Positions 29,153-37,312 of a stretch of DNA of 64,000 bases are shown here, piece after piece. Numbering within the stretch: the stretch's first letter is position 1; every line of letters starts with the position of its first letter. A program made the translations under genes and the position numbers. Origin of the DNA: an uncultured Spirochaetales bacterium (GTDB lineage Bacteria > Spirochaetota > Spirochaetia > Sphaerochaetales > Sphaerochaetaceae); contig CALXOO010000006.1 in assembly GCA_944390045.1 (NCBI GenBank), forward strand, positions 1 to 64,000, given 5' to 3'. The notes beneath the pieces are model-generated. The model made no database searches. It was not told the DNA's origin and worked only from the letters and a program-made list of their open reading frames with translations.

Positions 29153-29923
29153 ATGAGGCTTCAGGCCTTCATGGCCAAGTGTGGAGTGGGAGGAAGGCGC
29201 TATTGCGAGGAACTCATAGCCCAGGGAAGGGTGAAGGTCAACAACCGTACCGTCAGGGAGATGGGTGTCAAGGTCACTCCGGATGACATAGTGCAGCTTG
29301 ACGGCGAGACGCTGGAAGCCAGCGAGAAAATATATTACATCGCGCTGAACAAGCCGCGCGGCTATGTATGCACAAACTACGATCCAAAGGAGACTCTCTA
29401 TGCCCGCGACCTGATCGCGATCCGGGATCAGAGGCTTCTTTTCAATGTCGGACGGCTGGACAAGGAGTCAAACGGCCTGATCCTCTTCTCAAATGACGGT
29501 GACTTCGCCAACCGCGTCACGCATCCGAGAAACGGAATCGAGAAGGAGTATCTTGTCCACCTGGACCGCAAGTGTGAGATCGAGGATCTGAAGAAGGCGC
29601 TCAAGGGTGTCTACATTGACATCCCCCAGCCTTACAGGATAAAAAGCTACAGCTTCGTGCCCCGGCGCAAGGACTACATCAAGGTTGTCCTGACAGAGGG
29701 CAGGAACCGTGAGATAAGGAAGATCTTCAGCTATCTCGGCTATGAGGTGAAGGGCCTGACCCGCATCAGAATCGGTTGCATAGAGCTCGGAAACCTCCAG
29801 AGCGGTGACTTCAGGAACCTGTCAAGGCGCGAGATCGAGGGCCTGCTTGCCGGACGCAACAGCCTCAATGAGTCCAGACCTGTCAGGAAAAGAGTGAAGA
29901 CGGGCACAGGAGAAGGGAAATGA
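29153..29923 (+). CDS. RsuA/RluB-family pseudouridine synthase
   Basis: Modifies a uridine in rRNA. An N-terminal S4 domain (MRLQAFMAKCGVGGRRYCEELI) precedes the catalytic domain with FNVGRLDKESNGLILFSNDGDF, whose Asp is the catalytic residue, and LTEGRNREIRKIF. It most resembles RluB, which targets U2605 of 23S rRNA, and scpB-rluB is a common pair. RsuA or RluE type cannot be excluded. The ATG at 29153 is preferred over 29141 because GGAG lies six bases ahead of it. Confidence 0.88.
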   Translation: MRLQAFMAKCGVGGRRYCEELIAQGRVKVNNRTVREMGVKVTPDDIVQLDGETLEASEKIYYIALNKPRGYVCTNYDPKETLYARDLIAIRDQRLLFNVGRLDKESNGLILFSNDGDFANRVTHPRNGIEKEYLVHLDRKCEIEDLKKALKGVYIDIPQPYRIKSYSFVPRRKDYIKVVLTEGRNREIRKIFSYLGYEVKGLTRIRIGCIELGNLQSGDFRNLSRREIEGLLAGRNSLNESRPVRKRVKTGTGEGK

Positions 29924-30561
29924 TAATTGCTATTGACGGCCCTGCCGGCTGCGGGAAGAGCACTATCGCGAAAATGGTGGCGAAACAGCTGGGCTTCTAT
30001 TTTCTGAACACCGGTTCGTTCTACCGGGCTGTGACATACGCCCACATCCGTCGCGGCGGCGACTGTACTGACAGGGCAGCCTGTCTTGAGACGGCAAGAT
30101 CGGTCGACATTTCTGTCAGGGACGGAGACATCATCCTGAACGGAGAGGATGTCGAGGACAGACTTCACACGAAGGATGTCGACATGAACGCCAGCATAGT
30201 CTCCTCCGATCCTGAGCTCAGAATCCTGGTGACTGATCTTATCAGACGCATCGCAAGCGGTATGGACATTGTCACCGAAGGGCGCGACACAACGACGGAG
30301 ATCTTTCCTGACGCCGACTACAAGTTCTACTTCGACGCCAGTCCTGAGGTCAGGGCCAGAAGGCGCATCGCGCAGCAGGGCGGGAACCAGACTTATGAGG
30401 AAGTTCTCGATCTGATCTGCAAACGTGATGAGAACGACAGGAACAAGGCTCTGGGGGCCCTTAAAATCGCCAAAGATGCTGTCTATATAGACACTTCTTA
30501 CTTGACCATAAGGGAAGTTTGTGAGAAAGTTGTTTCAGTTGTGCGCCCTGCGCACTGCTAA
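29920..30561 (+). CDS. cmk: Cytidylate kinase
   Basis: Phosphorylates CMP and dCMP. The P-loop GPAGCGKSTIAK is at residues 7-18, followed by the CMP-binding NTGSFYRAVTY, the TEGRDTTTEIFPDADYKFYF segment and the mobile lid with KRDENDRNKALGALKIAKDA. The 213-residue length fits. It overlaps the upstream pseudouridine synthase stop as ATGA and is followed by rpsA, a widely conserved pair. Confidence 0.95.
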   Translation: MIIAIDGPAGCGKSTIAKMVAKQLGFYFLNTGSFYRAVTYAHIRRGGDCTDRAACLETARSVDISVRDGDIILNGEDVEDRLHTKDVDMNASIVSSDPELRILVTDLIRRIASGMDIVTEGRDTTTEIFPDADYKFYFDASPEVRARRRIAQQGGNQTYEEVLDLICKRDENDRNKALGALKIAKDAVYIDTSYLTIREVCEKVVSVVRPAHC

Positions 30562-30585
30562 AGTATTTGGATAGGAGCAAAAGAA

Positions 30586-32283
30586 GTGGAAGATGAAACT
30601 CAGATGACTGACATGCAGTCCCTCCTGCAGGAGCAGTATCTAAAGTCACTTGCGGGCATCGAAGACGGTCAGATCGTAACCGGTACTGTTGTACAGTTGA
30701 ATAACGACTATGTGTTTGTTGATGTAGGCTACAAGAGCGAGGGCAAGATTCCTGTAGACGAATTTATCGAACTGCCGAAGCTTGGCGACAAGGTCAATGT
30801 CGTGATTGTCAACAAGGAAGGCAAGGGCGGACAGATCGTCGTTTCCAAGAAGAGGGCTGACGCAAAGGAGCGCACAGAGGCTCTCAGGGAGGCGGCTGAG
30901 AACAAGACCCCTGTCCTGGGCAAGTTCAGCAAGGTTATCAAGGGTGGCTTCGAGGTCGACCTCGGAGCTGACTATAAAGGCTTCTGCCCCCTCTCGAAGG
31001 CAGACGTCAACAGGGTGGAGGATCCTGAGTCCCTTATCGGCAAGACGGATTACTTCATCATCGACAAGTTCCATTCATCCCCCAAGATGAAGAGCGTCGT
31101 CTCCAGAAGGGAGTATCTTGAGAAGATCATCGCACAGAACAAGGAGAAGTTCTTCTCGACAGTCCAGATCGGCGACGTTGTCCAGGGCGAGGTGAAGAGC
31201 TTTACGAGCTTCGGCGCTTTCATTGATCTGGGTGGCTTCGACGGCCTGCTTCACATCAATGACATGAGCTGGGGTCATGTCACAAAGCCCAAGGATTTCG
31301 TGAAGAAGGGACAGGTTGTCCAGCTGCGTCTGATCAACATTGATCCGGAGACACAGAAGATCAATCTCTCCCTGAAGCATATGCAGCCGGATCCCTGGAT
31401 GAACTTTGAGGACAAGTATCAGGTTGGCGACGTCATCAAGGCGCCTGTCACGAAGATCACCAACTTCGGTGCCTTCATCGAGCTTGAGCCCGGCATTGAG
31501 GGTCTTGCCCACATCAGCGAGCTGAGCTGGACAAAGAAGATCACCAATCCCAAGGAAGTCGTCAACATCGGCGATGTCGTCGAGGCAAAGATCCTTGGCT
31601 ACGACCTTGACAAGAAGCGGGTCTCCCTCGGCCTCAAGCAGCTTATGGACAATCCCTGGGACACCATAGCAGAGCGCTATCCTGTCGGAACGGTTCTCAA
31701 GAGGAAGGTCGTCAAGCTCACCAACAGTGGTGCCTTTGTCAACCTTGAGGACGGAATCGACGGCTTCCTGCACATGGACGATGTCTCCTGGACAAAGAAG
31801 CTGAAGAACATGAACCAGTTCTGCAAGGAAGGCGACGAGATCGAGGTACAGGTCAGCCGCGTCGAGCCCGAGAACAGAAGGATCAGACTTTCAGTCAAGA
31901 ACCTCGAGGGCAATCCCTGGCAGAACCTCAGGAAGAGCAATCCCAAGTATTCCCTGATCACGGGAACTGTCAGCAACGTCACTGACTTCGGAGTCTTCGT
32001 GAAGGTTGCCGGTGACATCGAGGGACTGATCTCTAAGTACAACCTTGTCGGACCTGATGAGGAGTACAACGACAAGGTCCTCGAGAACTTCAAGGTGGGT
32101 GACGAGGTCACGGCCATGGTCGTTGACATCAACCCCCAGACCCAGAAGCTTTCCCTCTCCATCAAGGAGATGATCAGAAGGAATCAGGAGTCCGAGATGG
32201 CCAAGTACATGGCGGACAGCAAGGATGATGGTGACACATACTCACTTGCCGACATGCTGAAGGCCAAGGACGAAGAGATCTGA
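30586..32283 (+). CDS. rpsA: 30S ribosomal protein S1
   Basis: RNA-binding protein that brings mRNA to the 30S subunit. Six S1 repeats are visible: about residues 28-95, 110-178, 195-263, 280-350, 367-437 and 454-525, with landmarks such as TSFGAFIDLGGFDGLLHINDM, TNFGAFIELEPGIEGLAHISE and TDFGVFVKVAGDIEGLI. The start is GTG at 30586, eight bases after AGGAG. The 565-residue length is typical. Leaderless mRNAs predicted elsewhere in the window would not depend on it in the usual way. Confidence 0.95.
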   Translation: MEDETQMTDMQSLLQEQYLKSLAGIEDGQIVTGTVVQLNNDYVFVDVGYKSEGKIPVDEFIELPKLGDKVNVVIVNKEGKGGQIVVSKKRADAKERTEALREAAENKTPVLGKFSKVIKGGFEVDLGADYKGFCPLSKADVNRVEDPESLIGKTDYFIIDKFHSSPKMKSVVSRREYLEKIIAQNKEKFFSTVQIGDVVQGEVKSFTSFGAFIDLGGFDGLLHINDMSWGHVTKPKDFVKKGQVVQLRLINIDPETQKINLSLKHMQPDPWMNFEDKYQVGDVIKAPVTKITNFGAFIELEPGIEGLAHISELSWTKKITNPKEVVNIGDVVEAKILGYDLDKKRVSLGLKQLMDNPWDTIAERYPVGTVLKRKVVKLTNSGAFVNLEDGIDGFLHMDDVSWTKKLKNMNQFCKEGDEIEVQVSRVEPENRRIRLSVKNLEGNPWQNLRKSNPKYSLITGTVSNVTDFGVFVKVAGDIEGLISKYNLVGPDEEYNDKVLENFKVGDEVTAMVVDINPQTQKLSLSIKEMIRRNQESEMAKYMADSKDDGDTYSLADMLKAKDEEI

Positions 32284-32306
32284 GTCCACAGGTGACCTTA
32301 ATACGG

Positions 32307-32334
32307 TAGGCGGGAGACTTTTGTTGCCCGCCTA
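32307..32334 (+). terminator. Hairpin after rpsA, weak terminator or processing stem
   Basis: TAGGCGGG (32307-32314) pairs perfectly with CCCGCCTA (32327-32334). Only a short, mixed T/G tail follows (TCTGGTTT), so termination is likely partial. It stands 22 bases before the next gene. Confidence 0.4.
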
Positions 32335-32355
32335 TCTGGTTTCAGGGGGAATTGA

Positions 32356-33048
32356 ATGAAAGACAAGAAGAAGAGTCTAACCTCATCGGAGAAGATCGCC
32401 GCCAAGACAGAGGGCTTTCTTTCCAGGAATTACAGACTGCTTATCATAGTACTGGTCATCGTCGTGCTCGTTGTCGCAGCACTCGGCATCTGGTCCTTCG
32501 TCTCCGGAAATGACAGGGAAGAGGTCGCCACTGCCGTATATGATCTGGAGCAGCACTACAATGACCTGCTGCTTCTTGATGAGACCAGCGCTGACTTTGA
32601 GACTGCTGGCAGCCAGCTCGTCTCAGACGCCCAGGCCATTCTGGCCGCTGTTGACGGAAATGAATATGCCGGGCTGAAGACTAACTACATTCTGGGTGAG
32701 TACTACTTCCTCAATGGTGACTATGCTTCAGCACTCAGCTGCTTTGAGACAGTCGCTGCAGACGGCAGCGGAACCTATTTCGGTTCTCTTGCCCTTGCGA
32801 ACGCGGCGGCCAGTGCTGAGAACGCAGGCGACCAGGATTCAGCGCTTGCATATTACAACAGAATCTGGGATGAGTACGGAACTGAAGCTCCCGAGAGTCC
32901 CAAGGCACTTTTCAACGCGGCAAGGATCTATGAGGCTCAGGGTGATACTGAGCTGGCTTCAGCGACCTACGCTCAGCTTGCTGACGAGTTCACATCAAGT
33001 GAGTACGCCCAGCTTGCCAATGCTAGACTCATCGTGCTCGGAAACTGA
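32356..33048 (+). CDS. Membrane-anchored TPR protein
   Basis: Residues 29-50 form one hydrophobic segment ([21 protein letters not shown]), after a lysine-rich cytoplasmic start. The remaining 175 residues face the periplasm and contain TPR-like repeats (YILGEYYFLNGDYASALSCF, ALAYYNRIWDEYG, FNAARIYEAQGDTELASATY). The layout resembles YfgM/BamD-like scaffold proteins, which assist envelope protein assembly. No specific function can be assigned. A following lipoprotein gene is 37 bases away. Confidence 0.7.
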   Translation: MKDKKKSLTSSEKIAAKTEGFLSRNYRLLIIVLVIVVLVVAALGIWSFVSGNDREEVATAVYDLEQHYNDLLLLDETSADFETAGSQLVSDAQAILAAVDGNEYAGLKTNYILGEYYFLNGDYASALSCFETVAADGSGTYFGSLALANAAASAENAGDQDSALAYYNRIWDEYGTEAPESPKALFNAARIYEAQGDTELASATYAQLADEFTSSEYAQLANARLIVLGN

Positions 33049-33085
33049 TCCGTTTGCTGCTTGACAGTACAGGAGGATGGAATAC

Positions 33086-33877
33086 TTGAGACGCTTGTGC
33101 ATTATTCTCATTGTATCCATCCTCTTTCTGTCTTCATGCGGCATTCCTTCTTATCATGAGTTCTCTGATGCGGTGAGTGTTTCCAGCGTCTCCTATGTTC
33201 CTGGGGTCGCGACAAACTATGATGCCGGCTTCAGAGTTACAATCAGGTGGGACAGTGACGAGAACCTGTCTTTCCTTGACAGCGTTTCTCCATCAGTGCT
33301 GCTGATGTACAGCATTGCACCGGGCCGTGATTCATTAACTTCCTATTTCAACCGCAACATCAGAAGCAGCAACAATTACTACAACGGTGTGGCTGCATCC
33401 TTCGATTCAGCAGGAAGGCTGAACAACGTGGAGGGAAGCCTGAACGGCAACACTGTCAACCTCTATGCGTTCAGGGGTCAGGACGGGCGCTCTCTTTCTA
33501 CAGCCGCATCATACACATTCTCTCCGCTTGACAGCTCCTCATCCAGCTGGTACTTCATGATCCGCCGCATTGAAGGCCCTGACAACGGTTTCCACTTCGA
33601 GATGGATGTCTACAGCCAGCAGGAGGACGGAACATATTCAGTACAGGGCACGATTCCTCTCTACCGCTACAGCGGGTCGAACTCAACATTCTATCTGACG
33701 GCTGAAAACGACGCGCTCTCGCAGGCCGACTACAGCTACTACGCTGAGGCCGACGCTGATGATGATATGACATATTCCATTTACTTTTATCTTGCAGTGA
33801 ACCTTGTTCCCGGCTCTGGCGCCGGTTTCAACAATATTTACTGGTCATCGCTTTCCTATGATTCTGTTGATGCCTGA
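33086..33877 (+). CDS. Predicted lipoprotein of unknown function
   Basis: A lipoprotein signal (RRLCIILIVSILFLSSC) ends in the lipobox LSSC, so the mature protein should begin at the cysteine near residue 18. The TTG at 33086 is preferred as start because AGGAGG lies nine bases upstream; the in-frame ATG at 33077 touches that ribosome site. The mature part is rich in Ser, Tyr and Asn with alternating beta-type sequence and no motif I recognise. Confidence 0.6.
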   Translation: MRRLCIILIVSILFLSSCGIPSYHEFSDAVSVSSVSYVPGVATNYDAGFRVTIRWDSDENLSFLDSVSPSVLLMYSIAPGRDSLTSYFNRNIRSSNNYYNGVAASFDSAGRLNNVEGSLNGNTVNLYAFRGQDGRSLSTAASYTFSPLDSSSSSWYFMIRRIEGPDNGFHFEMDVYSQQEDGTYSVQGTIPLYRYSGSNSTFYLTAENDALSQADYSYYAEADADDDMTYSIYFYLAVNLVPGSGAGFNNIYWSSLSYDSVDA

Positions 33878-33944
33878 ACTGCAGCTTGTCGTATGATGAA
33901 ATCAGGTCAAGGCTTTCAAGATTTGCGGCAATTTCCTTTACTGT

Positions 33945-34244
33945 AAGGCCCAGGCATGCTGAAGCCCACAGGCCGGCTGCAGTCGTCAGCCGCGGATCTG
34001 GTTGCGCTTAGTTACTATGATTGATCTTGCACCAAGGAATCCGACTCCGCTGATCACCTGTGCTGCCATACGGCTGCGATCTACGGTATCATAGACTTGG
34101 AAAACATAGATGTTCGTGATCATGACAATGCAGGAGCCCATACACACGAGAATGTGAGTCCTGAAGCCAGCGGCCCTGTTCAGAGTGCTGGACCAGAATG
34201 AAAAGGGCAAGCCTGAAGAGCATTGAAGTGAGTGTCAGATCCAT
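33945..34244 (-). pseudogene. Decayed mgtC-family gene
   Basis: The minus strand has a strong start (AGGAGG then ATG at 34244) and the opening MDLTLTSMLFRLALFI. In another frame comes the MgtC core, with RAAGFRTHILVCMGS followed by MAAQVISGVGFLGARSII. The conserved continuation LTTAAGLWASACLGL is in a third frame after a one-base shift near 33990. At least two lesions are needed: loss of material around 34195 and the shift at 33990. MgtC proteins are inner-membrane factors for low-magnesium or intracellular survival. The conserved GLGAG-type glycine motif also reads GARS. Confidence 0.75.
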
Positions 34245-34405
34245 AATGTACCTCCTGAAAGGAAGGAAAGTGTAAACATCATGGAAAAAAAAGTAGGGGA
34301 AAGAGGTGTGTATTCTGTATGAGGAGGCAGATGATCCGGCAATGCAGAGTTTCAATACAGATATCAGGCAGTCAAACGATTCGGATGCATCCTTTGCAGA
34401 CAGAA

Positions 34406-34430
34406 GAACCGGACGGAATCCGTCCGGTTC
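34406..34430 (-). terminator. Terminator of the tusA-yedE-trxB unit
   Basis: GAACCGGACGG and CCGTCCGGTTC form an 11-pair inverted repeat separated by only three bases. On the minus strand the stem is followed by TTCTGTCTG, a modest T-rich tail. It lies 22 bases after the trxB stop. Confidence 0.55.
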
Positions 34431-34452
34431 AATGCTGATCGCTGATCAGGAC

Positions 34453-35667
34453 TCAGAGTGCCGCCTCAATTGAGGAGAGGTCGAAGTTCTCCTTCAGGCA
34501 GACAGTGGCGAGCTTCTTTCCCTTCCTGTAAAGGGATGCAGAAAGCGGCTGGCCGTCAAGGATCCTCATTACCTTGTCACTCTTGTAGATATCGACAGGC
34601 CTGATCTCAAGATCATGCTCCTTTCCATAGGTCTCAAGCTTGAGAAGGATGGCCCTGTCGTTCTCCTCACTTGCGTTGTAGTAGAAGACAAGGACCTTCT
34701 GCTTGCTGAGAATATCCTCATGGATTGTCTCAAGATCGCTGATGTAGCGCTCTGCCATGCTTCCTGCGATGGCTCCGTCGCCAACAGCAGTCGCGACCTG
34801 ACGGAGCACCTTGGCCCTCACGTCTCCTGCCGCGAATATACCCGGCTGGCTGGTCTCCATCTCCTCGTTTGTGACAATATAGCCGCGGCCGTCAAGCCTG
34901 ACGAGGTCCTTGAAGAGCTGGGTGTTTGGCAGATAGCCGATGAAGAGGAAGCAGCCGTCAACATCGACAGGAATGATCTCACCGGTCTTGAGATTCTTCA
35001 GGTTGACCCTCTTGAGCATGTCGTCTCCCTCAAAGGAATCGACAGAGGTGTTCCAGATGAAATGCATCTTCTCATTCTTGAAGGCCTTCTCCCTGGCAAC
35101 CTGATTGGCATCAACATGACCCTCGTCATGGACGACTGAGACCCAGACTTCTGAACAGAAGCGGGTGAGGAACATTCCTTCTTCAATCGCGGCATCGCCG
35201 GAGCCGATGATCAGCACTTTCTTTCCTGTGTAGCGTGCGGCATCACAAGTGGCGCAGAAGCTAATTCCCTTGTCCAGGTATTTCTCCTCTCCTGGAGCTC
35301 CTGTAAGTCTGTTTCTGCCTCCGGTGGCAAGGACGACAGCCTTTGCATGATAATCAGTGCGGAAGGTCGAAACACACCACTGTCCATTGTCGAGCTTGGT
35401 GACTCCCTTGCAATCCGTAAGCTTGACACTGACACCGAACTTCCTGAACTGCTTGTCGAAAAGCTTCATCAGCTCTGTTCCGTCAATACCCTCAGGGAAA
35501 CCGGGGTAGTTCTCAATCTCGCTGGTATAGGTGGCAAGTCCGCCGATAAGTGACTTCTCCATCAGGAGTGTCTTGAGTCTTGCACGGCCAGCATAGAGTG
35601 CCGCAGTCATTCCACCAGCACCGCCTCCGATCACCACGACATCATATTCTTCAATTCTCTTTTCCAT
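34453..35667 (-). CDS. Thioredoxin-reductase-like flavoprotein with extra C-terminal domain
   Basis: Residues 1-315 match thioredoxin reductase: FAD site GGGAGGMTAALYAGRA, redox pair CATC in ISFCATCDAARY and the late FAD motif GIFAAGDVRAKVLRQVATAVGDG. The usual NADPH-phosphate motif HRRxxxR is replaced by HDEGHVDANQ, so NADPH use is doubtful. An additional 85 residues (from VLVFYYNASEEND) look thioredoxin-like but lack a CxxC. The gene sits in a tusA-yedE unit, which suggests service to persulfide or selenide chemistry. A strong hairpin lies 15 bases before its start. Confidence 0.8.
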   Translation of the reverse strand: MEKRIEEYDVVVIGGGAGGMTAALYAGRARLKTLLMEKSLIGGLATYTSEIENYPGFPEGIDGTELMKLFDKQFRKFGVSVKLTDCKGVTKLDNGQWCVSTFRTDYHAKAVVLATGGRNRLTGAPGEEKYLDKGISFCATCDAARYTGKKVLIIGSGDAAIEEGMFLTRFCSEVWVSVVHDEGHVDANQVAREKAFKNEKMHFIWNTSVDSFEGDDMLKRVNLKNLKTGEIIPVDVDGCFLFIGYLPNTQLFKDLVRLDGRGYIVTNEEMETSQPGIFAAGDVRAKVLRQVATAVGDGAIAGSMAERYISDLETIHEDILSKQKVLVFYYNASEENDRAILLKLETYGKEHDLEIRPVDIYKSDKVMRILDGQPLSASLYRKGKKLATVCLKENFDLSSIEAAL

Positions 35668-35681
35668 ATTCTCTCCTCAGG

Positions 35682-35713
35682 AAATAAAATGTCCCCACCA
35701 GGGGCGGGGACAT
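35682..35713 (-). terminator. Intergenic terminator between yedE and trxB
   Basis: On the minus strand ATGTCCCC (35713-35706) pairs with GGGGACAT (35696-35689), followed by TTTATTTC. No promoter was seen between it and trxB (start 35667), so it should lower trxB expression relative to yedE or act as an attenuator. Confidence 0.7.
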
Positions 35714-35728
35714 GATTTGACAGGGCAG

Positions 35729-36949
35729 TTAGAACTGAGCCCTTTTCTTGTTCTCCCACCAGGCAGCGAGGATCCAGAGGGCCAGAAGGGCCAGCAGCTG
35801 GATGAGCAGGGCAGGCACAAGGCCGCCGAAGACTGCGGGCAGGTAGACCTTTGAACCGGCTGTGAACCAGGTTCCGGCTGTTGCCTTTGTGATGGCGCCG
35901 GCAACTGCGTTTCCAAGGCAGAAGAAGGGGAAGCAGATCCAGAGCTGGACATAGCCTTCACCCATTCTGACAAAGGTTCCGGAAGCACATCCGCCTGCCA
36001 GAACAGCACCGATTCCGAAGATGAAGGAACCGACACACATCTGAAGGTTGATGACGTTTCCAGGCATGTTGTCAGCAGTGAGACCGGAGAGGTCAGCACC
36101 GAATGCCGCAGCGTGCTTTCCGAAGAAGAGGATTGTGGAGAGCGCGAATGCGACGATGACAGCCCTTGTCAGCTTTGTCTCACCTGTGAGACCGGGATCA
36201 CGGTAGGCTGCTGTGAAGCAGAACCTTGAACGCTGCATGACGTAGCCGAGACCGATTCCAACGACCATGAAGAGCGGAGCCTTCGGGTAGGTGGGTGCGA
36301 CAACAGCGGCGATGATGAGAAGCAGGACGACGATCACGCAAGCAACGATGATCTGGATTCTCTTGTTCCTTGCCTTCTGCTCAGCAGTCAGTCTCTTCCT
36401 GTTAGGCCTCTTGTTGGACACCGGGGGCATGAAGAACTTGAGCAGCTTTCCGCCGACAGTTGCGCCGAGGAAGACGAAGAGGAGGAAGAGCCAGGCAGCA
36501 AGAGAGAACTGGGGCAGCTGGGAGAAGAGTCCTCCGATGTTACAGCCGCCGGCCATCTTTGCACCGATACCCATCGCAAGACCGCCGATGATCGCAGCGA
36601 GAGCCTGCTTGTAGTGCTTGATGTTCCTGATCTTCCACTGTGCTGCGAGCAGACAGGCGATCAGTGCACCCAGCAAGAGTCCGATGTCTGTGAGGGAAGC
36701 CTGGTTTGCAAAGAAGTTGTAAGAGCTTGTGTTTGTTCCGAAAGTCGCGGCAGTATCAATGCCGAAAAGACCGAGGAACATGTTGCCCCACATTCCGAGC
36801 GCACCGGAGACACCCCAGGTGCTTCCGAACATGCTGAGCGCAAGTGCGAAGACAACGATAAGTGCGCTTCCTGTGTAGTATGACCACTCCTTCTTGAACA
36901 GAGTCTCATAGAGAGTGGGCTTCTGAAGTTCAGTCTTCTGATCCGTCAT
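35729..36949 (-). CDS. yedE: YeeE/YedE-family transporter (thiosulfate or selenium)
   Basis: Polytopic membrane protein of 406 residues with two related halves. Each carries a conserved Gly-Gly-Cys motif: AKMAGGCNIGGLFSQLPQF and VLAGGCASGTFVRMGEGYVQ. Relatives import thiosulfate by passing it along cysteines, and a subfamily is linked to selenium use. The ATG at 36949 (MTDQKTELQ) follows GAGG; an earlier in-frame start at 36985 lies in tusA. It follows tusA directly, its usual partner. Confidence 0.87.
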   Translation of the reverse strand: MTDQKTELQKPTLYETLFKKEWSYYTGSALIVVFALALSMFGSTWGVSGALGMWGNMFLGLFGIDTAATFGTNTSSYNFFANQASLTDIGLLLGALIACLLAAQWKIRNIKHYKQALAAIIGGLAMGIGAKMAGGCNIGGLFSQLPQFSLAAWLFLLFVFLGATVGGKLLKFFMPPVSNKRPNRKRLTAEQKARNKRIQIIVACVIVVLLLIIAAVVAPTYPKAPLFMVVGIGLGYVMQRSRFCFTAAYRDPGLTGETKLTRAVIVAFALSTILFFGKHAAAFGADLSGLTADNMPGNVINLQMCVGSFIFGIGAVLAGGCASGTFVRMGEGYVQLWICFPFFCLGNAVAGAITKATAGTWFTAGSKVYLPAVFGGLVPALLIQLLALLALWILAAWWENKKRAQF

Positions 36950-36954
36950 GCACC

Positions 36955-37182
36955 TCAGCAGGTCTTCTCGATGACGACTTCCCACTCGCCGTCTCCGACT
37001 TCCTCGATCTCGACGTTGTAGCCCTGTCCACGGGCCCAGTCGGGAACGTTCTTCATAGCGCAGGTGTGATCAATGCCGACAACGAGCACATCGCCAACAG
37101 CCATTTCCTTGAGAGCGTTCTGAGTCTTTACCAGTGGTACCGGGCAAGCCTCTCCGAGGCAGTCAAGATACTTTTCAGCCAT
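36955..37182 (-). CDS. tusA: TusA-family sulfur carrier protein
   Basis: 75-residue protein with the family signature LDCLGEACPVPLVKTQNAL; the Cys of CPVP carries persulfide (or selenide). It also has cysteines at the HTCAMK segment and at the last residue (EKTC). AAGGAG stands eight bases before the ATG. TusA beside YedE suggests that sulfur or selenium taken up is handed to this carrier. The promoter region upstream carries two 12-base direct repeats. Confidence 0.93.
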   Translation of the reverse strand: MAEKYLDCLGEACPVPLVKTQNALKEMAVGDVLVVGIDHTCAMKNVPDWARGQGYNVEIEEVGDGEWEVVIEKTC

Positions 37183-37260
37183 AATTCATTTCTCCTTGTG
37201 TTTATGGTTTTCTGATACCGAAATTGCACCACGAAGAAATGAAGTCAGCAATCTTTTATT

Positions 37261-37312
37261 TTGTGACAAATCGACAAATAAGCGATTAAAATATGTGATA
37301 TTGTGACAAATC
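37261..37312. promoter_or_regulatory. Two 12-base direct repeats 40 bases apart upstream of tusA
   Basis: TTGTGACAAATC occurs at 37261-37272 and again at 37301-37312, exactly 40 bases (near four helical turns) apart. The first continues as GACAA, giving a near-dyad TTGT...ACAA like Crp/Fnr sites. The second overlaps the crp-type stop codon. Both lie in the 128-base gap before tusA, so they are candidate sites for one of the two neighbouring Crp/Fnr proteins. Confidence 0.55.
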
